Shown piece by piece: positions 31,246-40,876 of a stretch of 64,000 bases of DNA. Where the stretch lies: NCBI GenBank assembly GCA_964017145.1, contig OZ024842.1, forward strand, positions 4,526,001 to 4,590,000, in the 5' to 3' direction. The notes below the pieces were generated by a model. The model was not told the DNA's origin and did no database searches. It saw only the letters and a program-made list of their open reading frames with translations. The stretch is from Agrocybe praecox (Eukaryota > Basidiomycota > Agaricomycetes > Agaricales > Agrocybaceae). Position 1 is the stretch's first letter; every line of letters begins with the position of its first letter. The position numbers and the translations under genes were made by a program.

Positions 31246-31527
31246 ACTCTGTGGCCTTTTGCCATATATCTGTTGCACATACTCCTGCATCTGCAGTCGG
31301 GCTTTACTGGAGAGCCGAAAATTGTCTGACTCTGCAGTGCTTTCCTGCAATTTTGTCGCATATCCATACTTCTTTCATCAGCATATAACTTCGCCAATCA
31401 CCAAATCATATTTCCGTGACTCTACGACTTCAACTTCTATTGTCTGTTTATTTTCCCGTCCTTCCGGTCCCTTATTGGCGCATATATTCAATCTCCTAGG
31501 CTCTAATAACTCTCCTTAATCCTTATC

Positions 31528-31992
31528 ATGCCCAAAAGATCATCCAGAAATCCACAGGTGTCAAAGACGACAAAACCGCTTATTTCTGCCACTCGAGATA
31601 AGAAGAAACCCGCTGCGCCTCTGATCAATCCACACCTTGTCCTTGATTCCACTCTTCCTGAACATGTATTCAATGATCACTCTCTATTCACGCAATATAT
31701 TCCATCGAGGAAGGTGTATCGCAATGTGTACGGCAATAGTCTGATCATCGAAGGTACCGGCAGCGTTGTCATTCAGGTTATCATCCAAGGGAAGGCATTT
31801 AGTCTTCACATGAACGACTGTTGGCATATTCCAACTTCACCACATAATTTCCTTTCCTGCACTCTGGCCATGTTAAAGGGCTATCAAATCATATTCTCCT
31901 CCAGAACACCTAGGATTCTTTTTGCACACAAGCTACGCATTGCATCTCCCAACATGTTCCATTGGCAAAGCAGAGCGGCTATATCATCTTGA
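31528..31992 (+). CDS. Copia-type aspartic-protease-like protein, retroelement-derived
   Basis: Single-exon ORF of 154 residues. After a basic N-terminus (MPKRSSRNPQVSKTTKPL) it has a segment like the protease region of Ty1/Copia polyproteins: a LVLDSTLPEHVFNDHSLFTQ stretch where active proteases have a DSGA triad, then VYRNVYGNSLIIEGTGSV, MNDCWHIPTSPHNFLSC and RTPRILFAHKLRIASP. The catalytic D-S/T-G is replaced by DST, so it is unlikely to be an active protease. No integrase, reverse transcriptase or LTR was found beside it. It may be a decayed Copia fragment or one of the solitary protease-like genes often annotated in mushrooms. Confidence 0.5.
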   Translation: MPKRSSRNPQVSKTTKPLISATRDKKKPAAPLINPHLVLDSTLPEHVFNDHSLFTQYIPSRKVYRNVYGNSLIIEGTGSVVIQVIIQGKAFSLHMNDCWHIPTSPHNFLSCTLAMLKGYQIIFSSRTPRILFAHKLRIASPNMFHWQSRAAISS

Positions 31993-33083
31993 ACTTCACG
32001 CCTCCACAATATGCAGCAACTTCTGGGCAACAAGAGCAGCCCTCACTTAACTCACGTCCCCCCGATTCTCTTTCTATGCTTTGTAATTCGTATTAATGGT
32101 CTCGACTCTCGACATACCGAAAACTACAACATTCAAACACACCCAAGTCAATGCATCCCCTGTTCCTTATGACGACCTTTAATTTCCATAATTCACCTTT
32201 CCGATATGTTTCTCCTTTTGTTCTCTAATGCTTTTCGTCACTCTATTTCTCTTCGTTTTGATTGTCACATTTCAGCTCACTCTAATTGGCTTATTCACAT
32301 CTTTCGGAATGCCGCTTTTGTTCTCTTCACAACGAGCCTGTTTCGACTTTCAATCTTGTGTCTTTTGGCCCTATTCGTGATTCTTGACTTCGATGGCCAT
32401 TCTTCACTTGTAAATTGCTAGAATGGGGGTGGTTTTCATTTTTTGCAGCAGACTAGCAGTTATTTTTATGGGGGCATTATTCTTCTCTCTTTCAGAGTAC
32501 GCCTTCATGGGGGTGCTATTTCCTGCTTTTCTTTGTATTTTCCCTTATTCTGGATTTTTCCGCTATCGCACATCTGTTTCACCGTCCTCCGAGTCAATTC
32601 TTCAGTGGTCTACTAGTACTACATTCTATCTTCTTTCTCTCCTATTTTCTTCTTCTTGCATCCCCCCACTATCATTCTTTTCCTCTTTTGGTCTCTTTTC
32701 TTCACTTTCTGTCTGCTTTTGTTTTCCCTCGGTGGTCATGGGGGTGTGTTGGACGAAGGTCCATTGGTGACCGACCGTACCGATGACGTATGGTGTTTAC
32801 TTAAAAAAAAGATATAGGTATAGACTTACAACAACAACACCTGCGAATGTACATACGATCACCCTCACGCGACCGAGTCGCGATCAGAGTACCTTATTTA
32901 CTGAAAATAAAAATAACCCAAGAAAGAAGAACGGAACACCAAAAGAACCCCTCCTTCCCCCAAAGGTCCTCATACGTCATTTTCCCGACACGACGCATAC
33001 ATGCATTCTCCCCTTTCCCTCCCTTCCACCTCTTCCCTCATCCAATCCCTCCCCACTCCCCTCGGTCACTCCCTCCCTTAAAT
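31993..33083. other. T-rich spacer, no supported gene
   Basis: Very pyrimidine-rich on the plus strand. A frame at 32423-32770 is hydrophobic only because of the T-richness. The motif ATGGGGG recurs several times between 32420 and 32750, reminiscent of a polypurine tract, but no LTR pair was found. 32800-33083 is the 3' flank of the next gene. Confidence 0.4.
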
Positions 33084-33810
33084 TTACAGCACGAGCACAC
33101 CTACAAATCCAAGTATCATCATCCTCCATCCTCCTCTCATCACACTCGCAGAACTAGGCGTCTGGCTCGCACCCGCAGAACCATCATCTGTAATAGTCGC
33201 AATGACCACAGCCGCGCTCGTATCGCTGCTCGTGGCCTGCTCAACATTGGTATCAGTGAGGGTGAGGTTGTTAGGAATCGATGGCGGGGCGGTCTGCGTG
33301 CCCGGTGTGCTGCTGATGGTGACGATGGTACTAGGTGTTGCGGTGGCAGAGGTAGCACGGGGAGAAGACGAGGTGGAGGCGGAACCGGCTTGAGTGGCGC
33401 TGCTGCTGGAGGTCGTCTTGCTTCCCTTGGTGGTGCCACTACCGGTGTGCGTAGCGGAGGAAGAAGTTGCCGAATGAGAGCTTGAGACTTTGGACGAGCT
33501 AGAGGACGCAGCACTTGAAGAGGACTTCACAGACGTTACGGTAGTGATTAGCGTGATGCTGAGGGGTGGAGCCGTGACGATCTCAACCAACGACGTGATG
33601 AGTGGAACAGGGCGAAAGGTGGAAATTTCTAAATAACAAAGAATAGCACGTAAATATTGCATGAGGAACATCAACTCTGTTTTGTGAAACAGTTAGAAAC
33701 ATACCACCAACAGTCCTAGCTGCGCTCGTTTTAACCGTAGAAGCGACAGCAGCAGAAACCACCCCAACACCGTCGGCAGCGACCCAAAGGAGCTTGAACA
33801 AAGGTGTCAT
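33084..33810 (-). CDS. GPI-anchored Ser/Thr-rich surface protein A
   Basis: Two exons, 33810-33705 and 33628-33084, intron 76 bp, ~216 residues. An N-terminal signal peptide (MTPLFKLLWVAADGVGVVSA) precedes a short non-repetitive region, a long Ser/Thr stretch that must be heavily O-mannosylated, a conserved segment (NNLTLTDTN, SSDTSAAVVIATITDD) and a C-terminal hydrophobic tail (MMILGFVGVLVL) typical of a GPI-attachment signal. The intron is inferred from the paralogue at 34996; in that gene the matching segment has no stop, so retention is possible. Head-to-head with gene B. Likely a cell-wall or plasma-membrane surface protein; no enzymatic domain. Confidence 0.7.
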
Positions 33811-34995
33811 TCTCTTGAATACGATTTGGTAAAACGAGTGTAGTTGATAACGAATGTGGTGTTACGAGTGTCAATTAATCGACGAGCTTAACCAGGCGAC
33901 GACGACGACGTGGGGTCAAGGGCTAGGGAGAAAAAATCGAACCAACCAGGGGTTCAAATTAATATAAGATGTATAATTACACACTTACTTACGGATCCGA
34001 TGATCTGCCCAACGACCAACAACGACCAGTCAAATGTTCCATTTATGCTGACCGTTGACCACTCCCAGACATAACATCTTTTTTTTAAAATCTCAACAAA
34101 TTTAATAAACTATGAAAGGAAAGTCGACTCACTTGATATACACAGTACCAGCTTCAGCGACCTCCCTTCGTTGAAAACAAGTTGATATAGGCGAGTATCA
34201 TAGTTTTATTCTGCGATTCGCGAACGATTGCTGAGCTCCCTACAGTCAAATAAAGTCGAGTGAGCCGCGTATACATATCTCATTCTCAGGTTGGGGTGCT
34301 TGATTTGATACTCTACATACTCAGGTACTTGAGACGGTGCCATGGGTGTTAGGTACAGATGATTATGATTGTGATAGTACCTATCTTATAACAATGCTTC
34401 GATCTGATTCTGATCCTGATTCTTATTCTTTTCTTCAACAAAGATTCGGACTACTTGAGTTCCGTCCCGAATATCAATTTATTATGATCTCGGCGTATCA
34501 TTCGAACTTGGATGGATGAAGCGTACACATACCGGGTACCGGGTACTAGTTTCAGTCGCACATAAGCCTCAATTTAATGCTGGGTACGCGATCGGACTTT
34601 TTGTGAACATAGTACAAGGTCTTTCGAGCCCGTACATGGCATACGGCCTATCCCGTGCGGTCTATATATAACCCCTATAATTATAAATAATCATCCTCCC
34701 CTCAATCCCCCCAAATACAACACAAATTTCCCACCCATCTGTCTGTTCGCCGTCTGAAAATGGTCAACGGTCAAATTTGACTGGGCGTTGATGGTCGTTG
34801 GGCAGATTTTCCGTAAGTCCATGTGTAATTATAGACCTTTATTAAATCGACCCCGTTGGTTCGAATTTTTTTCCCCAGCCCTTGACCCCACGTCGTCGTC
34901 GCCGCCTGGTTAAGCTCGTCGATTTTTTCGATACTCTCGCAAAGATCATTTGCACACCACATTCGTTATCAACTACACTCGTTATATTCAACACA
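33811..34995. promoter_or_regulatory. Divergent promoter region made of an inverted duplication
   Basis: The DNA just upstream of gene A (about 33840-34060) is the reverse complement of the DNA just upstream of gene B (about 34757-34990). Matching blocks include CGACGAGCTTAACCAGGCG, GACGTGGGGTCAAGGGCT and CTGCCCAACGACCA. Between the arms is a unique ~690-bp spacer (34061-34756). With the coding parts included, the arms run for about 900 bp. Both genes therefore carry the same proximal promoter. Confidence 0.7.
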
Positions 34996-35703
34996 ATGAC
35001 AATGTTGTTCAAGTTCCTTTGGGTCGCTGCCGTCGTCGGTAGTGCTACCGCTGGTTTTGTGGGGGCTCAAGTTTCTAGTGGTGGTATGTTTCCAACCGCT
35101 GTTCCACAAAACAGAGTTGAAGTTGCTCATGTGCCATTTCTTGCTGTTATTATAGAAACTTCGACCCTCCATTCTACTCCAATCCTCACGACCTTGGTTC
35201 CTGTTAAGACCGTCACGTCTTCTTTTGGCACTGTGAAAACCGTAACGATTACCGGGTCATCTATTTCTCGGTCCTCTATCACCACCGCATCCAGTTCTCG
35301 CTCCTCTGTCTCGTCCAAGGTCTCAAGTTCGCACTCGGCGACTTCGGCCTCCGCTACGCACACCGGTAGCAGCACCAATGGAAGCAAGACGACCTCCACT
35401 CACTCTGGCTCTGCAAGTTCCATCTCGTCTTCCCCCCGCGCTACCTCTGCCACCGGAACACCCAGCAGCCTCGTCACCATCAGCAACACCGCCCCGCCGT
35501 CGATCCCCACCAACCTTACCCTCACTGATACCAATATTCTGGCCACAAGCAGCGATACGAGCGCGACAGTGGTCGTTGCGACAGTTACGGATGATGGCTC
35601 TGCGGATGCGAGTCAGACGCCTAGTTCTGCGAGTGCGATAAGAGGAGGGGGGATGATGATATTTGGATTTGTGGGTGTGCTCGTGCATGTGCTCGTGTTG
35701 TAA
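34996..35703 (+). CDS. GPI-anchored Ser/Thr-rich surface protein B
   Basis: Paralogue of gene A in mirror orientation. Exons 34996-35083 and 35156-35703, 72-bp intron (GTATGT...TATAG), ~211 residues; the intron length is a multiple of three and has no stop, so an unspliced form would add 24 residues. Signal peptide MTMLFKFLWVAAVVGSATAG; a TSTLHSTPILTTLVPV segment; long Ser/Thr region; conserved PPSIPTNLTLTDTN and SSDTSATVVVATVTDD; C-terminal hydrophobic tail for GPI attachment. Function unknown beyond being a surface protein. Confidence 0.7.
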   Translation: MTMLFKFLWVAAVVGSATAGFVGAQVSSGGMFPTAVPQNRVEVAHVPFLAVIIETSTLHSTPILTTLVPVKTVTSSFGTVKTVTITGSSISRSSITTASSSRSSVSSKVSSSHSATSASATHTGSSTNGSKTTSTHSGSASSISSSPRATSATGTPSSLVTISNTAPPSIPTNLTLTDTNILATSSDTSATVVVATVTDDGSADASQTPSSASAIRGGGMMIFGFVGVLVHVLVL

Positions 35704-36043
35704 GGGAGGGGAGTTACGAGGAGGGGGGGGAGGGCGTGATAAGGGAGGAATCTGTCGTTTTCGTGTTCTTTTTATTTTTAGCAAGTAAGGTAGGCTGATC
35801 GTAGTGGTTGTTGTAACTCTATACCCATATCTTTCTTAACACCGTACGTCATCGGTACCGCTCGAAGCGATGGAGCAGACTGGCTCCGCGGATCGGATAG
35901 GTGTTCACGCGTACGCGCCAGTGAGAAATGGTTTTCGCCAGTTGTGCATTCATACGGTCTTCTTTAGATACACCTCAAATACACCTTCAAACTTCAGGCC
36001 CAGGAGCTATCCATATCTCACATCAAGATAGTACCAACACTCT

Positions 36044-36166
36044 GCTGGCGTACCTGTGCTCGGAAGCGCGTCGAGCAGCCTCGCACCATGGCGTTAGTGG
36101 TCAAAGGATGATTGGATTCGGCTATGTGGGTCACATATCTGTACAGGATCTAATCTAATCAGACCG
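36044..36166 (-). repeat. Partial copy of the dispersed short repeat, copy 5
   Basis: Collinear with the insertion at 20487-20654 (shared GCTCGGAAGCGCGTCGAGCA and GATCTAATCTAATCAGACCG), lacking the terminal TGTGGCAGTGCA end and the far terminus. Confidence 0.65.
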
Positions 36167-36511
36167 GGTGAAACAGATCAGCTTCATCCCTGGTTTTTGT
36201 TTGAATGACACAATTATAATCAAATTATCAGGAAAGGACCCGACTTGGTACTAATATTTGTTGAAAAATATGATGCAACGTTGAGGATGAACAAAATCAG
36301 ATATTGATATAATCCGAACTGATAGTTCTGAACCCATCAAATTATGAACCCTTTAAGTTCGCTCTCATCACTTTCCTTTCCATCGCACCTGCCTATGACT
36401 ATCCCTTCGTGTCTCACAATCAACAAATCAATATAATGCTGCTCACAGCACGAACGCACAAGCTACAACACCAATTATTACTGCGCAGGCACTGGATCTC
36501 ATAGCCTTTCC
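36167..36511. other. Intergenic, nothing recognised
   Basis: About 345 bp between a repeat copy and a gene remnant, without motif or frame. Confidence 0.4.
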
Positions 36512-36796
36512 TCAAGCGATTGTGCTCATCGCCGAGTTTGGGGTATTGAAGGGAAAGGAAGTCGAATCACCATCCGTAACATTAGCGATGACCAGAGCCT
36601 TGCTCGTATCGCTCGAAGTCATTCCATTTGGATTCCCGACCGCATTAGGGGTACCAGTAGTAGTGGAAGTCATGGTAGTGGCAGTCAAAGACTGCTTCAC
36701 AGTGGCCGTATTTTCCGGAATGGGGAGAATATTTTGGCTCAAGAAAAGAATTAATGGGAAGGATAGACTGTAGTACGACCCCAAATAAAAGAACAA
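36512..36796 (-). pseudogene. Remnant of GPI-anchored Ser/Thr-rich family
   Basis: A 94-codon frame retaining the family segment MTSSDTSKALVIANVTDGDS, preceded by a shortened Thr-rich part. The signal peptide, the long Ser/Thr body and the hydrophobic GPI signal seen in genes A and B are missing, so it is probably a non-functional copy. Confidence 0.5.
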
Positions 36797-36974
36797 TGGA
36801 ATAAATTTACCAAGTCCATTGATTTATATATAACACACACATCGAACGACCCATGTTGCACGCGACGGAGAATGAGGCGGGATGATTAGATAAACATCTA
36901 TATATATAATGTGCGGTACAAAGTCCAAGTACTTCGTTCCCAGTCGATCCAACGCTCTCAATGAAGGGCACTGT

Positions 36975-37117
36975 TGTGGCAGTGCAACCTGGAGCAGCCC
37001 GATTAGATTAGATGATACCGTGCAGATATATGACCGACGCGTACATAGCCCAATACATCTTGCTTTGACCGCAACTGCTACCTTGCTACGCCATCCAGCT
37101 GCACTCTAGACTGCTCC
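36975..37117 (+). mobile_element. Near-full copy of the dispersed short repeat, copy 6
   Basis: Runs from TGTGGCAGTGCAACCTGG through CGATTAGATTAGATGA and CGACGCGTACATAGCC to CTAGACTGCTCC, 143 bp. Flanks ACTGT (36970-36974) and ACCGT (37118-37122) look like a 5-bp target duplication with one change, agreeing with the 5-bp CCGGT around the 20487 copy. Confidence 0.7.
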
Positions 37118-38309
37118 ACCGTCCGGGTGTGTTAGAAATTATGGGCAAGAAGAGGTGTTGGGGCGATTCAATTCAGTAGCATCGTATGAGAAATCGAAAG
37201 GTATCAAGCCAGTTGGGTTATTCGGGAGCCACGACCACATTAAATTTTAAAATGGCTGAATAACACGGAAATTAATTTGCCACTGATATAACGTTGCTTC
37301 GAAGTATTCTAGGGCCGAAATATCAATTCATAAACTCACAGAACGAGCATTGGGCAATGAGCCCTTGATGATTATCAACAACTCATTAGTATATTTAGAT
37401 CACCATACTGCTCCCCGAATAGCGGTTATCGATAATACGATAACAAGAACTCGCTTTCTTGACTGCTTCCCATGCTTACAATTGGAAATGGGTATTGAAC
37501 AGTTTTGGCAAGACTCAAGCCCAATATATGGGGTCTAGCTAAATTAGAGAAACTTCTGGAAAACTGACACTAAAGTGAATTTCAATCAAAATGGTCAACC
37601 GCAATGGTTGGTGATAGTCTATAGGTAAGTGATACAATGCACAGCTGGGGTGATTTTTGAGAGAGCCAATGCGGTGATGGATATGAGCCATACGTGATTC
37701 CTTGAGGAGGTCAGAAAATAATCGTGCAGGACATCACGCGAAGGGGAGTCTTCGGAAGTCATTATAATTTTAGAGAAGAATTCGAATCACAGATTACACG
37801 TTCTGTGAGTCGTGGGTGGACCATTTTCATTCACGTCTTTTACCACTATTCTGTGCCAATCACATTGCAGCCCAGTATGGCGGGTCCCACTATTAAAAAG
37901 GCCAATTTATTAGGAAGCAAATAGAATGATAAGTTTGATATCTTATTTTATTTTATTTTCCTCACAGAAGGGCCCGAAGCTCTTCTGAGCGTGGGACGCA
38001 AATTACAGCACATGATTCTGACTTCTTAGACCCGTGACAGGCCGTTATATGAGGTGTCGATGCAGAACCTCGACATACCCTCCATCGCTTCGCGATATCT
38101 CATTCTGCGGCTGGTCACGAGTACAGAACAGTGGAATGGGATGACCTCGTGTCCCAGTTTCAACCTTATTTCGTAATTGTTAGTTCGTATGAGCCTTAAA
38201 GATCTTTAGAGAAATTAGAAGAATAACAGATCGTCGGTCTTGGTTCGTCACGAGGTAGGCTAGAATAGCGCGAGTAAGAGGTAACAATATGATTCGCGTT
38301 ACGAACTAT
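37118..38309. other. Intergenic, nothing recognised
   Basis: About 1.2 kb of AT-rich DNA without supported frames; the right end leads into the duplicated upstream region of the next gene. Confidence 0.5.
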
Positions 38310-38523
38310 GTCTAAAGGGGTGTGTTTAATGAGCGAACAACGAACAAATATCTAGCGGCGGTGCTTTCAGTAATACATTCTGAACCGAAGAGACTCGGAG
38401 TAGCTGATCACAGGTCGAGCAGAAAGCGAATAGCATGGAAAATCGTTTTCAATACACCCTGCTGTCGAACTTGTCCCGTGGGAAGTGATAGGACTACTAC
38501 AGTACGCAGTGACCCACAGGGTG

Positions 38524-38533
38524 TATAAAAAGG
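38524..38533 (+). promoter_or_regulatory. TATA box of paralogue B
   Basis: TATAAAAAGG, 148-157 bp upstream of the ATG. The sequence around it (GCAGTGACCCACAGGG before, AACATCCATATTTCATCA after) matches the promoter of the inverted copy near 29123. Confidence 0.6.
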
Positions 38534-38680
38534 AGACACTAACATCCATATTTCATCAGGGCACTCTTCGATCCCACTCTTTCGTACGTATATTCCACAG
38601 ACCATATACACATCCTCGTCCCCTCTGACATCTCACTATTCCGCAGTATCAGTTCGCAGTTCATATTCGATAATAGCACT

Positions 38681-39010
38681 ATGTCGTCCACTGCATCTAT
38701 TCAAGTTGACGGCCAGGCCAACGTTACTGAACACACGATTTCTACGTCCTTCATCCACGGAGCAGGGACATACCGGTTTGAAGGAAGTTTCTCCCAACAG
38801 ATCCCACCTGCTGGCCTTGCCGCCGCGTCTATTTACAACGCAAATTTTGAAGAAATCTCCAAAGCCACGGAGTTCTCTGCGAGATATACCGATGACTCTA
38901 TTGTTCTCACATTCAAGGAAGCGGGTGGAATGAAGATCGAAATCATTTTCAGAGGCGGTTCAATGCAACCAATCGACTTTGACGGATCCGGCACATGGAG
39001 GGTTCAGTGA
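38681..39010 (+). CDS. Small ~108-residue protein of unknown function, paralogue B
   Basis: Single exon, 109 residues, no signal peptide. Shares VDGQANVTEHTISTSFIH, GSFS, AGLAAAS, FEEISKA and DGSGTW with the genes at 28653 and 56889. Compared with copy A the strand-like middle has changed most. Upstream homology with copy A extends to about 38310 (for example AGCGAACAACGA and AACCGAAGAGACTCGGAGTA), so promoter and gene were duplicated together, in inverted orientation about 10 kb apart. Confidence 0.65.
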   Translation: MSSTASIQVDGQANVTEHTISTSFIHGAGTYRFEGSFSQQIPPAGLAAASIYNANFEEISKATEFSARYTDDSIVLTFKEAGGMKIEIIFRGGSMQPIDFDGSGTWRVQ

Positions 39011-39447
39011 AAGTTTGCAGGTATGCATATCTTTTATTCTTGCGGTTTGAACGCAGTCCTTATGTGTAATATTTTCTTCTTCTGGCTATTAGGGAATGGG
39101 GTTTCACACATGGTCTTCTGTATTTTGGATATGGTACTCCTTGTTATAAACGTAAATCTATAAAACAAATATATCGCACTCCATCGACATTTCCTCACTT
39201 CCCCTCTTGTTTGGTAGGCCAATAGGGTCTAGAGCATGTACATATCCCCGTGGCTTACATATAGAGGAATATGAGCATCTCGTTGACCGTCTGGTCGATC
39301 TGAGGACCAACTATAATGCGAGGCTGGTGTCATTTGTCATATAATCTGACTGATACATCGATGTGGACCCGCCTTGGCTCCGTAGACCTTTATCAAATCG
39401 CTACGCCAGAACACAAGACAAATTTCATTTATCTTTCACTAGCTGAT

Positions 39448-39467
39448 ACCCGTGCGTTCGCACGGGT
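39448..39467 (-). terminator. Helitron 3' hairpin
   Basis: Perfect inverted repeat ACCCGTGCG / CGCACGGGT with a two-base loop, five bases before the terminal CTAG on the minus strand. In Helitrons such a hairpin acts as the replication terminator. Confidence 0.75.
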
Positions 39468-39543
39468 CCTTTCTTGATGATCAGTTGATTCGAAAAATCA
39501 GTGTAGATTATAAGTATTAATATATAGTATATACAAATGGTGG

Positions 39544-40597
39544 TTAAGCTCGAGGTAGAGGAGAAGGTGATGACGGGGTGTCAGAGATTCTTGCCTTCTT
39601 GAGTGGGCTTGGAGTTGCCTGGCTGAAATCAAACTGAAGCCCTTTGCGCTTCAAGGGAGTCGATGTAGCTTTCGATAATTGAAATTAGTCGGAAAATAGT
39701 CAAAGAAAGAATAGAATAGACTTACCGGTATCAGCAAATTGATTGGGACCAACAGGCACAGCTATCTTTCCCAAGATATTGACCTGCTCAACTTCGACCT
39801 CAAAAAATTGTACCTTCCCATCATCTTTCTGGAGAACACGCGAGAGAAATCCAGTTACAACCACAATATGTCCAACTTGCAGCTTCGGCATTGTCGTCCA
39901 TCGAGGAGATGGTTTGATAACACAGTGGAGGGGGAGCGACGATTTTTTGAGGCCAGGCTTCAGGTTCTTGTTATAGTCCTTGTAGGCATAGGTGTATTGC
40001 TCCGGGGCAAGGTCAAATGTGACCATGCGAGACTGTGTGTCGGAATGGACCATGGTAAGGTAGCCAGATGCATGGACGACGAAACGGTTGCAAGCATGTT
40101 CTATCTGTGCGGGAATGAGCTGTAAAAAGGAATGAGTTATTTATCCGATAAAAAAGCAAACCTGACTCACGGACACAATGTCCCCAACCAAAGAGTAATC
40201 TTCATTATTCAACTCTGGCGACGCAATATTTGGGAGATCTTTGGCAGCAGAGTCAAGAACCTTAACAACCTATTATGCAGGTGAATATACATTTTAAGGA
40301 ATAAAGAAAGGTAAGACTCACATTTGCAGTAATAAAGTAAGCATCAACATCATCGAAGATGAGGTCCCGGCTGTTGAAGTAGCGCAGCGAGGCCAATATA
40401 CCCTTCTTTGGCTTCTTGTCCTGGTCAGCTTCATTTTCGATATCCGAATTATTTTCAAGGCTGTCGACGTGGCAGAAAAGGTGGGCATCAAAGAATAAGG
40501 TTTTTGGGCTGTCCTTTTGCTGTCGAGGATTCTCCAGAACAGCAATCCCGGAAATTGAACTGGATCCAGAGGGTGGGGTAAGTTGAGATGTTGGCAT
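39544..40597 (-). CDS. Helitron-associated putative OB-fold (ssDNA-binding-like) protein
   Basis: Four exons, 40597-40322, 40269-40171, 40119-39726 and 39668-39544, introns 50-57 bp with matching phases, 297 residues. The N-terminus is Ser-rich and includes KKPKKGILASLRYFNSRDLI; the middle has EHACNRFVVHASGYLTMV and FDLAPEQYTYAYKDYNKN; then a beta-rich block VGHIVVVTGFLSRVLQKDDG and FFEVEVEQVNILGK that looks like an OB-fold; the C-tail is basic (TPLKRKGLQFDF, SPLKKARIS). It lies inside the Helitron, 3' of the Rep-helicase gene. Some plant and animal Helitrons carry RPA-like ssDNA-binding genes in this position; this one may serve the same role, but the assignment to OB-fold is by eye. Confidence 0.6.
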
Positions 40598-40876
40598 AGT
40601 AGTGCTTTAGCGGCGAAGAGTCTCTGAAGGAAAAATGTGAGGGCATTGGAGGATGTATGTCGTCTCTATATATGTGAGGTGCCACAGGTGATGTTTCCTA
40701 TTGTGGCCAGGTGCTGAAAGTTCGAGAAATTTGTAGACGAACCTAGGAGGAACACGCCAACTCGTTGATGACTGCTTTCAGCAATACACATCGCAAACCC
40801 GCGTGATTGTGTTGCACAGCCGAGTCGGTCAAAGTCGACTTCGACCTGAATTCGGAATAGAAATTAAATTCAGTGT

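Noticed and set aside
32420..32750. Repeated ATGGGGG motifs as the polypurine tract of a complete Copia retrotransposon
   Set aside because: No LTR pair, integrase or reverse transcriptase was found around 31-33 kb.
32423..32770. Hydrophobic 115-codon frame as a membrane protein
   Set aside because: Hydrophobicity follows from strong T-richness of the strand; no exon structure or homologue in the window.
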